A stretch of DNA of 64,000 nucleotides, taken from Melghirimyces algeriensis. Lineage in GTDB: Bacteria; Bacillota; Bacilli; Thermoactinomycetales; DSM-45169. Where the stretch lies: positions 62,001 to 126,000 of the forward strand of contig NZ_FXTI01000004.1 of NCBI RefSeq assembly GCF_900182565.1. The letters run 5' to 3'. Positions within the stretch are counted from its first letter, which is position 1. Every line of letters begins with the position of its first letter. The notes under the pieces were generated by a model. It searched no databases. It was not told where the DNA came from and was given only the letters and a program-made list of their open reading frames with translations. Below, piece by piece: positions 18,124-26,361 of the stretch. A program made the translations under genes and the position numbers.

Positions 18124-18642
18124 TTATCTTTCTGGGACTGCCAACTTTTTAACCGTTAAGTAAGAGGGTTGATTCGTTTTTTGTTCAATCCGGCATTCCA
18201 CTCCCAAGGACTCCAGTTGTTCTTGGAGGGAATCGGAAATCTGATTGACAGGAAAGGAACAGCTGTCCCCAGGGTTTGCACGTTGAAGAAACTGAATGAT
18301 CCTGGCAACCGCTCCACAAGGGTTTTGCTCGCTTGAGCGGATGAGATCGGCTTCCGAGGGCAACGATGAAGAGGCTTCATATTGATCCGGGTGCTGTCGG
18401 TTTTTATGAACAAATGTGGTGATCCAGTGCTCTGTTGTCACTTCTTTGGAATGACCGCCATACCCTTTCATCTCCATCAGGCTGATTAATGGGTATGGCT
18501 TAAAGGTGGTATGGAGAATAAATGTTTGGTGCTCCTGCAACTGTTTAACGCTGTCCATGATCTTATCGAACGGGTCTTGTCCATTTTTCAGTTCCATACG
18601 AACATCTAATTCCAGCCTTTCGGATTGATTGGTGAAAACCAT
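18124..18642 (-). CDS. DUF2249-domain protein, candidate NO/anaerobic accessory factor
   Basis: 172-aa cytoplasmic protein. Residues 9-70 (LELDVRMELKNGQDPFDKIM then LQEHQTFILHTTFKPYPLI) match my recollection of DUF2249, a TusA-like fold often encoded beside hemerythrin and NO-reductase genes. The second half (about 95-172) has a DSCSFPVNQISDSLQEQLE segment I cannot place. RBS AAAGGAGGGG precedes the ATG. It is divergent from norB, and a perfect FNR palindrome lies between them; a TAAGAT -10 at 18680-18675 sits at the class II distance on this side. Confidence 0.7.
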   Translation of the reverse strand: MVFTNQSERLELDVRMELKNGQDPFDKIMDSVKQLQEHQTFILHTTFKPYPLISLMEMKGYGGHSKEVTTEHWITTFVHKNRQHPDQYEASSSLPSEADLIRSSEQNPCGAVARIIQFLQRANPGDSCSFPVNQISDSLQEQLESLGVECRIEQKTNQPSYLTVKKLAVPER

Positions 18643-18674
18643 GATCTTTCCCCTCCTTTAAAAGGTCCTGCAAC

Positions 18675-18717
18675 TATCTTACACGTTATGAGGCATATAT
18701 TTGTGATTTTTTTCACA
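18675..18717 (-). promoter_or_regulatory. FNR box (possible Rex overlap) between DUF2249 gene and norB
   Basis: TGTGA-TTTTTT-TCACA at 18702-18717, a perfect FNR palindrome; the wider TTGTGA...TCACAA arms also resemble a Rex site. Leftward, TAAGAT at 18680-18675 fits a -10 with the box centred near -41.5. Rightward, towards norB, no comparably good -10 is evident. Confidence 0.8.
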
Positions 18718-18835
18718 AAAATGGTGTGGCAGATTGATGAACCTTTCTCCATTGTGCTGTTCATCACAGCTTCCCCTTTTCATTGTTACCTATACTCAAA
18801 TGGAAAGCAAAACCATTCCTAAGGGGGCGGGGGAA

Positions 18836-21151
18836 ATGGAAACCCGGTTGAACACTCAGCCGCAGAAAAAGCGGCTGTCCATTTTGAAACAGTCCCTGAT
18901 CCTGACATTGATTTTTGGTTTTTCCGTGTTGCTGTTGGGAGGCTATTGGATTTATGAGTCCAAAGCTCCACGACCGACGGAGGTCGTCGATCCGTCTGGC
19001 GAAGTGGTAATGACGGTGGAAAGTATCAAAGGCGGGCAAGCGGTTTATCAAAAATACGGTTTGATGGATTATGGCTCGGTGTTGGGGCATGGTTCTTACC
19101 TAGGACCGGATTATACAGCGGAGACATTACACCTGATGGTGGATGGCATGCGGGAGTATCATGCGAAGAAAGATTTTCAGCAATCCTTTAAGGAACTGAA
19201 TCAAGCGGACCAGTTGGTGATTGCTGAGAAGGTGAAGGAAGAGATCAAGAAAAACCGATACAATTCGGATCAAGACCGCCTGACGTTGACTGCATCCCAA
19301 GTATACAGCCTGGAGAAGATCCGGGATCATTATGCTGAACAGTTTACGGATGGAGACGGGTATGGGATTTTGCCGGGGCTGGTGAAGGAAGAACATATGC
19401 CTGTTGGTGTGCGGGCATGGGTGGCAGAAGGAAATCAATTGGAGCAAATTGCGGATTTCTTTTTCTGGACAGCTTGGCTGTCGGGAACGGAACGTCCTGG
19501 AGAGGATCACACATATACAAACAACTGGCCCTTCGATAAGGAAGCCGGAAATGGAATGGATTATTCGGCCGTATGGTGGAGCGCTGCCAGTGTGGCTCTT
19601 CTGATCGGGTTTGTTGCCTTGATCCTCTACCTGTATCAACGATATCAACTGGATATGCACGATGCCTATGAACCAGGGAAGTTTCCGACATTTAATCTAG
19701 ATCGGATTCCTGTTACAACAAGTCAAGTGAAGACGGGGAAATACTTTGCGGTTGTGGCGGTTCTCTTTTTGATCCAAGCCACCTTTGGGGGATTGTTAGC
19801 CCATTATTATCTGGAGCCAGACAGTTTTTACGGTTTGGATCAAGTGGCAGAAATCATGCCCTTTAACATCGCAAAAGGTTATCACTTGCAACTGGCCATT
19901 TTCTGGATTGCAACGGCTTGGCTGGGAATGGGGATCTATGTGGCTCCCTTGGTCAGCGGGCGTGAACCTCGAAGGCAAGGCCTTCTTGTGGATATTCTGT
20001 TCTGGGCTTTGGTGGTTCTGGTCTTTGGCAGTATGATTGGTGAATGGTTAGGAGTAAAAGGGTATCTTGGAAACCAGTGGTTTTTATTTGGTCATCAAGG
20101 ATGGGAATACCTGGAGTTGGGTCGTTTCTGGCAGTATCTGTTGGCGGCAGGAATGGGAATTTGGCTGGTCATTGTCTGGAGAGCACTGAGAAGCTCCTTG
20201 CGAAGTGAATCAGACAAAGGCGGGCTGGTTCACTTACTATTCTATGGGGCGATTGCTGTTCCGTTGTTCTATGTTTTTGCCTTTTTGATCAACCCAGGAA
20301 CCAACATTACCTATGCGGACTACTGGCGTTGGTGGATTATCCACTTGTGGGTGGAAGGTATATTTGAAGTGTTTGCGGTGATTGTGATTGGCTTTTTAAT
20401 GGTTCAAATGGGACTGGTGACAAAGAAATCCACCGTTCGTGCCCTTTACTTTCAGTTGATTCTCCTTCTGGGCAGTGGAGTAATCGGGACGGGTCACCAC
20501 TATTACTGGATTGGAGCTCCGGAAGCCTGGATTGGGTTGGGTGCCGTCTTTTCCGCACTGGAAGTGATTCCTCTTACGTTGTTGATCTTGGAGGCCTATG
20601 GACAATATCGGGTACTGAAACAGGGAGGCGTTCACTTTCCTTACCGGGCGTCCTTCTGGTTCTTGATCTCCACGGCCATTTGGAATTTAGTGGGTGCTGG
20701 GGTTCTCGGTTTTCTGATCAATCTCCCGGCCGTTTCCTATTTCCAGCACGGTTCTTGGCTGACCCCCGCCCATGGTCACGGAGCATTGATGGGCGTATAT
20801 GGGATGTTTGCCATCGCGGTATTGCTGTATACGTTGCGAAACTTGGTAAAACCGGAGAAATGGAATGATCGGATCTTAAAGGTTTCCCTGTGGGGACTAA
20901 ATCTGGGATTGGCAGGGATGATCCTTATTACGCTGTTGCCGGTAGGAATGATCCAATTGGAAACCTCCTTTACCCAAGGGTTTTGGGTGGCGCGTGATCC
21001 TTCTTTCTACCAGGACGGTATGGTCCGTCTGTTTCTATGGCTGAGAATGATCCCGGATGTGGTCTTTTTGCTCATCGGGGTGGTTCCACTTGTCTGGTTT
21101 TCTCTCCGGGCGATGTTTTCTCTCCGAAAGCCTGAATCACCCAATGGATGA
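18836..21151 (+). CDS. norB: Quinol-dependent nitric oxide reductase (qNor)
   Basis: 771-aa single-subunit NO reductase that turns 2 NO into N2O using quinol. The N-terminal part (helix about 28-48, then a soluble region) is the NorC-like extension that marks qNor; the rest is the 12-helix haem-copper core. Haem and FeB His ligands are in IIHLWVEGIFEVF and GTGHHYYWIG; HGHGALMGVYGMF is also conserved. Start chosen at ATG 18836 behind GGGGGCGGGGG; the longer open frame upstream has no ribosome binding site. Regulated through the FNR box at 18702. Protects against NO made during nitrite reduction. Confidence 0.96.
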   Translation: METRLNTQPQKKRLSILKQSLILTLIFGFSVLLLGGYWIYESKAPRPTEVVDPSGEVVMTVESIKGGQAVYQKYGLMDYGSVLGHGSYLGPDYTAETLHLMVDGMREYHAKKDFQQSFKELNQADQLVIAEKVKEEIKKNRYNSDQDRLTLTASQVYSLEKIRDHYAEQFTDGDGYGILPGLVKEEHMPVGVRAWVAEGNQLEQIADFFFWTAWLSGTERPGEDHTYTNNWPFDKEAGNGMDYSAVWWSAASVALLIGFVALILYLYQRYQLDMHDAYEPGKFPTFNLDRIPVTTSQVKTGKYFAVVAVLFLIQATFGGLLAHYYLEPDSFYGLDQVAEIMPFNIAKGYHLQLAIFWIATAWLGMGIYVAPLVSGREPRRQGLLVDILFWALVVLVFGSMIGEWLGVKGYLGNQWFLFGHQGWEYLELGRFWQYLLAAGMGIWLVIVWRALRSSLRSESDKGGLVHLLFYGAIAVPLFYVFAFLINPGTNITYADYWRWWIIHLWVEGIFEVFAVIVIGFLMVQMGLVTKKSTVRALYFQLILLLGSGVIGTGHHYYWIGAPEAWIGLGAVFSALEVIPLTLLILEAYGQYRVLKQGGVHFPYRASFWFLISTAIWNLVGAGVLGFLINLPAVSYFQHGSWLTPAHGHGALMGVYGMFAIAVLLYTLRNLVKPEKWNDRILKVSLWGLNLGLAGMILITLLPVGMIQLETSFTQGFWVARDPSFYQDGMVRLFLWLRMIPDVVFLLIGVVPLVWFSLRAMFSLRKPESPNG

Positions 21152-21167
21152 AATTTATCTCATTACC

Positions 21168-21183
21168 TGTGATCGGAATCACT
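21168..21183 (+). promoter_or_regulatory. Near-perfect FNR box before ric
   Basis: TGTGA-TCGGAA-TCACT, one mismatch to the FNR palindrome, about 160 bases before the ric start. A weak AACAAT -10 at 21205-21210 has spacing similar to the other two sites. Confidence 0.6.
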
Positions 21184-21337
21184 GTTTTGGTTTAATTGGT
21201 ATGGAACAATAAGGGCGGAAGGGTTGGTCTTGGTTTGAAACAGTTTCTCTACGTTTCCATGTGTTTATTAAGCAAAGTGAAGACGGAATCAGGCCCATGC
21301 TACATTGCCTTGCGATTCTCTCAGGAGGGGATATGAA

Positions 21338-22066
21338 ATGAGTGTAAAATTTAACGGAAATGAGCCCATCGGAGATATTGTTACCGTCTTTCCCCACGCG
21401 GCGGACCTCTTTAAAGCGCATGGAATTGATTTTTGTTGCGGTGGACACCGCACTTTGCAGGATGCACTTCAAAAAAGCAGTGTGGATCAGGAACAAATGC
21501 TGGCCAAACTAAATGATGCCTATGCAGAATGGAATACGAATCATCAGGAAGTGGACTGGACTCAGGCAGATCTTAGCCGTCTGATCGATCATATTGTGGA
21601 CGTACATCATGCATATACGGTGAGAGAACTTCCTCTGATTGAAGCCTGGATGTCCAAAATTACCAAGGTCCATGGTCATCGTCACCCGGATCTTTATGAA
21701 GTGAAGCGTCTGTTTGATGAAATGAATATGGAATTAAGTTCCCACTTGGTAAAAGAAGAAAAAATCCTCTTTCCATTGATTCGTCAGTTTGAAAAAGAGG
21801 CATCGTTGCCTATTCTGAACCAAGTGATTGTCATTTTGGACAAGATGGAGGCAGAACATGATGAAACGGGAGAGAACTTAAAGACGATCAGGAAAATTAC
21901 CAATGGCTATCAGGCACCTTCAGATGCATGTCGGAGTTATCAAGTGACTTATGGAAAACTGGAGGCTTTGGAAGAAGACCTTCATCGACATATTCATCTG
22001 GAGAACCATATTCTCTTTAAACGATTGCGTGATCAACAGATGTCGGATGCTGAACGTGCTAACTAA
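21338..22066 (+). CDS. ric: Iron-sulfur cluster repair di-iron protein Ric/ScdA
   Basis: 242-aa di-iron protein that repairs Fe-S clusters damaged by NO or oxidative stress. The N-terminal ScdA_N (DUF542) domain has HGIDFCCGGHRTL with the conserved Cys pair at about 33-34. The C-terminal hemerythrin-like domain supplies His/Glu ligands: DHIVDVHHAYTVRELP, HLVKEEKILFPLI, EAEHDETGENL and HIHLENHILFKRL. ATG 21338 follows AGGAGGGG; the upstream in-frame start at 21305 ignores that site. Same direction as norB and probably FNR-controlled. Confidence 0.93.
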   Translation: MSVKFNGNEPIGDIVTVFPHAADLFKAHGIDFCCGGHRTLQDALQKSSVDQEQMLAKLNDAYAEWNTNHQEVDWTQADLSRLIDHIVDVHHAYTVRELPLIEAWMSKITKVHGHRHPDLYEVKRLFDEMNMELSSHLVKEEKILFPLIRQFEKEASLPILNQVIVILDKMEAEHDETGENLKTIRKITNGYQAPSDACRSYQVTYGKLEALEEDLHRHIHLENHILFKRLRDQQMSDAERAN

Positions 22067-22082
22067 CTGACTGCAAAAGAAA

Positions 22083-22106
22083 AGAAGCCGAATTTTTCCG
22101 GCTTCT
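22083..22106. terminator. Hairpin after ric
   Basis: AGAAGCCG / CGGCTTCT stem with a T-rich loop. The T-run is better on the minus strand (TTTCTTTT) than on the plus. Confidence 0.55.
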
Positions 22107-22112
22107 GAGGTT

Positions 22113-22228
22113 CATGACAAAGTGGTGAAGGGGAGATATCCGTTTCCGCATCTCTATCCTCCAGCAAGGAAGTGGAAGGAGTCTGCTTCACCGGATATCC
22201 CCCTCTTATTTTCCTTTGTCAGCAGTCC
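22113..22228. repeat. Intergenic repeat element, copy B (short form)
   Basis: 116 bp with ends CATGACAAAGTGGTGAAG and CCTTTGTCAGCAGTCC, the same ends as copy A. An inner GATATCCG/CGGATATC pairing and GAAGTGG...GTCTGCTTCACC block are shared with A; the central part present in A and C is missing. Another stretch (CTGGAGGATAGAGATGCGG in reverse) is shared with C only. Confidence 0.75.
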
Positions 22229-22276
22229 ATAAAAAAAGAAGCCGGGTTTTTCCGGCTTCTTTTTTTATGGACTGCT
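22221..22276 (-). terminator. Perfect 25-bp hairpin at the end of the NTF2-like gene
   Basis: Arms 22221-22245 and 22252-22276 are exactly complementary, with a 6-base loop. The stem contains an AGAAGCCGG core flanked by seven A/T pairs, so it can terminate in either direction. The right arm includes the last codons of the NTF2-like gene and the left arm includes the outer end (AGCAGTCC) of repeat copy B. Confidence 0.8.
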
Positions 22277-22630
22277 CAAGTGCTCATGAATGAGCTTCCA
22301 TGCCCCATCGTTATCTTTTACAAAAACATTTGTTGCTCTCCCACGACCCGAAACAAAATTCCCTTTATGATAACCTTCGTAATGGTAGGTATACGTACAG
22401 GTTGCCGAGTTTTGATCCGTAACGAACCAACGTACATCCGTTGCTGAATACACTTCATCTTGAATCATATCCCAAGCATTCTTAAAATAGTTTTCAATTT
22501 CTTCGATTGTTGTACAGGTTTGATCTGTAAACCAATATAATGCCTTTTCGTGCAATACTTTTTTTACATTTGCAAAATCATGTGTATTTGTCGCTTGGAT
22601 ATATTCATCTAGAGCCTTTTGATAACCCAT
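22265..22630 (-). CDS. NTF2/SnoaL-like protein
   Basis: 121-aa protein with the NTF2-like alpha+beta fold pattern: LDEYIQATNTHDFANVKKVL, then YWFTDQTCTTIEEIENYFKN, then strands TDVRWFVTDQNSATCTYTY and GRGRATNVFVKDNDGAWKLIHEH, resembling the SnoaL/DUF4440/CaMKII-association group. Function unknown; members bind small ligands or act as accessory domains. Start ATG 22630 behind AAGGAGG; upstream extension has no such site. Confidence 0.75.
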   Translation of the reverse strand: MGYQKALDEYIQATNTHDFANVKKVLHEKALYWFTDQTCTTIEEIENYFKNAWDMIQDEVYSATDVRWFVTDQNSATCTYTYHYEGYHKGNFVSGRGRATNVFVKDNDGAWKLIHEHLSSP

Positions 22631-22853
22631 ATTGACCCTCCTTCTTACAATTTGGACTGCAAAGGTATGCCTTCCACCCGTCCAACCATCATCACCCAGC
22701 ACATGATCCCCTGATGACCATCTATAACTTACCAACCCCCATTTGTCCTCTTCTCCATTTTCCAATTCTGAGAAGGGGAATAAAAAGAGATGGCACAAGC
22801 CATCTCCTATAGATATAACATCCTTCTATGGGTATTGGAGAACATTTTTTGAC

Positions 22854-22982
22854 TTAATCAAGTTCAAATTCAATTCCATCTTCGCTGATTTCAATTTCAA
22901 AATCACCAATTTCAATTTCCAATTCTCCGTCTTCAATTTCCACTTCAATCTCATCGTTTGGGTCATTTACCAAGTAAATCAT
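22854..22982 (-). CDS. 42-residue strongly acidic microprotein, alternating Glu/hydrophobic
   Basis: ATG at 22982-22980 preceded by AGGAGT at 7-8 bases, stop TAA at 22856-22854. After MIYLVNDPND the rest is an alternating acidic/aliphatic pattern (EIEVEIEDGELEIEIG, DFEIEISEDGIEFELD), with Asp-Gly or Gly-Asp turns about every ten residues. That is what an amphipathic beta-meander looks like. About half of residues are Glu/Asp and there is no Lys, Arg or Cys. Lies alone between the NTF2-like gene and the sigma-54 activator. No family recognised; the frame could be a chance result of the repetitive composition, but start and ribosome binding site are well formed. Confidence 0.5.
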   Translation of the reverse strand: MIYLVNDPNDEIEVEIEDGELEIEIGDFEIEISEDGIEFELD

Positions 22983-23175
22983 GCGGAATCACTCCTGTAA
23001 CTTTTGGTTAGCCAGTTGATGAATGTTTTACGAGTGTTTACCCGTTATTTTCATACTATCAAAAGCTTATCAATATTAAAAGAAAGGGTTTTCTTTTTGT
23101 GAATCACCAAGGGTTCCCCATTTCTGAAAAAATAGATAATATGGGATTAAACGTTGATAGGGAAAAGGTGATGTT

Positions 23176-24570
23176 GTGAACTCCCTTGAACAAGTACTGG
23201 ATGCATATAAAGCGTGTAGGAATTCCAAGGAGATGATTGAAGCCGCTTTTGAAAGTGCCTATGAAGGGATTATCATTACCGATCCCAAAGGGTTTGTGCG
23301 AATGCTCAACCAGACCTATGCGAAGTTTTTACAGGTGAACGTGGAAGATGCCATCGGCCGCCATGTGACAGAAGTGGTGGAAAATACCCGTATGCATATT
23401 GTCGCCCGAACGGGTGAAGCGGAGATTGCCCAGATACAGAAACTGCGGAACACAAATATGCTGGTACACAGAATCCCCATTACCAGAGATGGTAAGGTGG
23501 TTGCCGTGGTAGGAAAGGTGTTGTTCCAGGATGTAGGTGAATTGCATGCCCTTTCCGCCAAGGTACTTCAACTGGAAGAGGAATTGGATTACTACAAGGG
23601 GGAGTTGATCAAACATCTGGGGGTCAAATACGGGTTGGAAGACATTATCGGACGCAATCCAAAGCTAAAAGAAGTAAAGGCTGTTGCCCGGCGTGTGGCC
23701 CCCAGCGACTCCACGGTTTTTATCGGTGGGGAGAGCGGAACAGGGAAAGAATTGTTTGCTCATTCCATCCATCGACTGAGTCGCAGGAGTTCAGGGCCGT
23801 TTATCAAGGTAAACTGTGCTGCGATTCCAGAAACACTGATTGAATCGGTGCTGTTCGGATATGCGGAGGGCGCTTTTACCGGTGCGGTCAAAGGAGGGCG
23901 GAAAGGGAAATTTGAAATGGCGCACCGGGGAACGATTTTCTTGGATGAAGTTGGAGAATTGCCCGTAACCATGCAGGCCAAGCTGTTGCGGGTATTGCAG
24001 GAAAAAGAGATTGAACCCGTGGGAGCTGTTCATCCGATAAAAGCAGATGTTCGGGTGATTGCGGCCAGTAACAGGGACTTGGAAGAGATGGTTCGGGAAG
24101 GCCAGTTTCGGGAAGACCTGTTCCATCGGTTATATGTTATTACGTTGTTTGTTCCATCGCTTCGGGAACGCTCTGATGATATTCCGGAATTGGTGATGCA
24201 TTTTTTGCAAGAGCTGGCTCAGGAAGTGGGGGTTCGTGTAAAGGGAATCGATCCGGAAGCCATGGAGTCCTTGTTTCACTATGATTGGCCGGGAAATGTA
24301 AGAGAATTAAAACATGTACTGGAACATGCTTTACATATGATAGAAACAGATCAAATTCGGCAGGAGGATTTGCCTGCACGTATTGTGGACGGAAAAACAA
24401 AAAAGCGCTTTCCCTCCACATTGAAAGAAACGGTAGAGAAAGCGGAACGGGAGGCAATCCTTCGTGCATTAAAGGTCAATAACGGGGATCGGGAGCAAAC
24501 GATCCGCATGCTGGGGATCAGCCGGTCTGGATTTTATCAAAAAATGAAAAAATATGGAATAAAAGGGTAG
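23176..24570 (+). CDS. Sigma-54-dependent transcriptional activator (PAS-AAA+-Fis)
   Basis: 464-aa enhancer-binding protein. Order: PAS sensor (about 20-125), short coiled coil (LHALSAKVLQLEEELDYY), AAA+ core with Walker A GESGTGKE (about 185-192), the sigma-54 contact loop GAFTGA (about 232), Walker B GTIFLDEVGEL and arginine region, then a Fis-type HTH (REQTIRMLGISRSGFYQKM). GTG start behind AAAGGTGAT. It has an intact GAFTGA, so it should activate a -24/-12 promoter, and one lies directly downstream at 24854 before the permease gene. Ligand for the PAS domain unknown; a hydroxy acid is a reasonable guess from the target genes. Confidence 0.93.
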   Translation: MNSLEQVLDAYKACRNSKEMIEAAFESAYEGIIITDPKGFVRMLNQTYAKFLQVNVEDAIGRHVTEVVENTRMHIVARTGEAEIAQIQKLRNTNMLVHRIPITRDGKVVAVVGKVLFQDVGELHALSAKVLQLEEELDYYKGELIKHLGVKYGLEDIIGRNPKLKEVKAVARRVAPSDSTVFIGGESGTGKELFAHSIHRLSRRSSGPFIKVNCAAIPETLIESVLFGYAEGAFTGAVKGGRKGKFEMAHRGTIFLDEVGELPVTMQAKLLRVLQEKEIEPVGAVHPIKADVRVIAASNRDLEEMVREGQFREDLFHRLYVITLFVPSLRERSDDIPELVMHFLQELAQEVGVRVKGIDPEAMESLFHYDWPGNVRELKHVLEHALHMIETDQIRQEDLPARIVDGKTKKRFPSTLKETVEKAEREAILRALKVNNGDREQTIRMLGISRSGFYQKMKKYGIKG

Positions 24571-24678
24571 GCATAAATGGAAGGATTTTGATAAATAAGG
24601 TGGGTTAAGTACATACTCTAATCAATTCATTAAAATTTCGTCGTTCAAGCTTCATACGAGGTATAAATACAGATGGAT

Positions 24679-24712
24679 TAAGACAAACATTCGTAGGTTG
24701 TCTTATTTTTTT
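24679..24712 (+). terminator. Terminator of the sigma-54 activator gene
   Basis: AAGACAA / TTGTCTT stem followed by ATTTTTTTC. Confidence 0.65.
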
Positions 24713-24724
24713 CTTGTCTTGGTG

Positions 24725-24822
24725 TCCATATTTTTGGATGAAAGTCCATAATATTGGACATTTTTTCTGTCTTTTTCATGGCTACTTTCGTTTCGAATTC
24801 TATTTCCGTCCAATATCTTGGA
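24725..24822 (+). promoter_or_regulatory. Three TCCA-N6-TGGA dyads, probable activator binding sites
   Basis: Three 14-bp dyads: TCCATATTTTTGGA (24725-24738), TCCATAATATTGGA (24745-24758) and TCCAATATCTTGGA (24809-24822). Centre spacings are 20 and 64 bp, near whole helical turns, so all lie on about one face of the DNA. They sit between the activator gene and the -24/-12 promoter, where upstream activating sequences are expected. Confidence 0.75.
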
Positions 24823-24853
24823 AGTGGTCAACGAGGCATGGGCCAGGATGAAT

Positions 24854-24868
24854 TGGTACAATATTTGC
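24854..24868 (+). promoter_or_regulatory. Sigma-54 (-24/-12) promoter of the permease operon
   Basis: TGGTAC-AATAT-TTGC: GG at 24855-24856 and GC at 24867-24868, 12 bases apart as in the TGGCAC-N5-TTGC consensus. One mismatch (T for C). Predicts transcription start near 24880, just before the GntP-type gene. Confidence 0.8.
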
Positions 24869-24914
24869 TCTTTTTAACGGGTGTATTGAAAATCGCAGAA
24901 AGGGGGAGATCGTA

Positions 24915-26333
24915 GTGGATGTTCTGGGTATTTTTATTGCATTGGGCTTGTTGATGTTTATGGCATATCGTGGTTTTCCTGTGATTCTCTTCGCTCCACT
25001 TTTTGCTTTGTTGGCGGTATGGATGGCAGGGTATCCTCTGTTGCCAACTTACACAGAGGTATTTATGGCGAAAGCTGTGGGGTATGTCAAGCTGTATTTT
25101 CCCATTTTCTTGTTGGGGGCGGTATTTGGAAAGGTGATGGAAGACAGTGGGGCGGCGCGTTCCATTGCAAAAGGTCTGACAGGAACATTTGGACGGAATC
25201 AGGCGATTCTCGCTGTTGTACTTACCTGTGCCATTCTGACCTATGGAGGGGTGAGTCTGTTTGTGGTGGCTTTTGCCGTTTATCCCTTTGCTGCCGCTTT
25301 GTTTCGGGAAGGAAATATTCCAAAGCGGTTGATTCCGGCGACGATTGCCCTGGGTTCATTTACATTTACGATGGATGCCTTTCCAGGAAGTCCGCAAATT
25401 CAAAATATCATTCCTACCTCTTACTTTAAAACCACAGCCTTTGCTGCACCTATTCTGGGAACGGCGGGTGGATTGTTTGTAGCAGGTTTGGGTTTGTGGT
25501 GGTTATACCGACGAAAAAGCCAGCTCATGAATCGCGGGGAAGGATACGGGAAGCATACAATCAATGAACCGGAGGTGTTTGAAGCAGAAACCTTACCTTC
25601 TGTTTGGCTCTCTCTGATCCCCCTTCTGCTTGTTCTTGGCGGGAATGCCCTGTTTACGTATGTGGTGTTGCCCGATTGGTATCCGGAGTCCGTGATCCAA
25701 CAGTATGATGGGTTGGATATCAAACAGGTGTTGGGAATCTGGTCATTAATTTTGGCTCTCCTTTCAGGGATTGCTTTTGCTGTGTTGATTCGCTGTATCT
25801 ATTGGAAGCAAAATCGGGAATTCCTAAAGGAAAACGGAACAGATTCAACACTGAACCTGTCTCGGACACTGACTGCGGGAGCAGCCGGTTCTCTTTTGGC
25901 AATTATGAATACAGCTTCTGAAGTGGGATTTGGGAATGTGATCGCTTCATTGCCTGGATTTAAAACCGTGGCCGATTATTTGTTGCATATGAATGCCAAT
26001 CCGTTAGTCTCAGAAGCCTTATCCATTAATATCCTCGCCGGAATCACGGGTTCGGCTTCCGGTGGAATGAGTATCGCTTTGGATACCATGGGAGCAAAGT
26101 ACCTGACATGGGCTCACTCTGTGGGGGTGGACCCTGAACTGTTGCATCGGGTCGCTTCCATGTCAGCAGGAGGGATGGATACGCTCCCCCATAATGGCGC
26201 GGTGATTACACTGCTAGCGATTTGTGGCTTGACCCATCGTCAGTCCTATCCGGATATTTTTGCGATTACGGTCATTAAGACATTGGCTGTTCCAGGGGTT
26301 ATCCTGCTGGCTTTTCTGACGGGTTGGGTGTAA
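24915..26333 (+). CDS. GntP-family organic acid permease
   Basis: 472-aa, roughly 12-helix permease of the gluconate/GntP family, similar in context to B. subtilis YxjC. Conserved helices include FPIFLLGAVFGKVMEDSGAA and ILTYGGVSLFVVAFAVYPFA; the GSFTFTMDAFPGSPQIQN and ITGSASGGMSIALDTMG stretches carry the family's polar half-helices. GTG start behind AAAGGGGGAG. Next to 3-hydroxybutyrate dehydrogenase and under a sigma-54 promoter, so I infer uptake of 3-hydroxybutyrate or a related short hydroxy acid. Confidence 0.85.
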   Translation: MDVLGIFIALGLLMFMAYRGFPVILFAPLFALLAVWMAGYPLLPTYTEVFMAKAVGYVKLYFPIFLLGAVFGKVMEDSGAARSIAKGLTGTFGRNQAILAVVLTCAILTYGGVSLFVVAFAVYPFAAALFREGNIPKRLIPATIALGSFTFTMDAFPGSPQIQNIIPTSYFKTTAFAAPILGTAGGLFVAGLGLWWLYRRKSQLMNRGEGYGKHTINEPEVFEAETLPSVWLSLIPLLLVLGGNALFTYVVLPDWYPESVIQQYDGLDIKQVLGIWSLILALLSGIAFAVLIRCIYWKQNREFLKENGTDSTLNLSRTLTAGAAGSLLAIMNTASEVGFGNVIASLPGFKTVADYLLHMNANPLVSEALSINILAGITGSASGGMSIALDTMGAKYLTWAHSVGVDPELLHRVASMSAGGMDTLPHNGAVITLLAICGLTHRQSYPDIFAITVIKTLAVPGVILLAFLTGWV

Positions 26334-26361
26334 AACAAAATCAGTAAAAAGGGTGAACGGG

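Noticed and set aside
22743..23000. Plus-strand frame rich in Phe/Asn (FNFQFSVFNFHFN)
   Set aside because: It is the complement of the acidic microprotein gene; no start signal on this strand.
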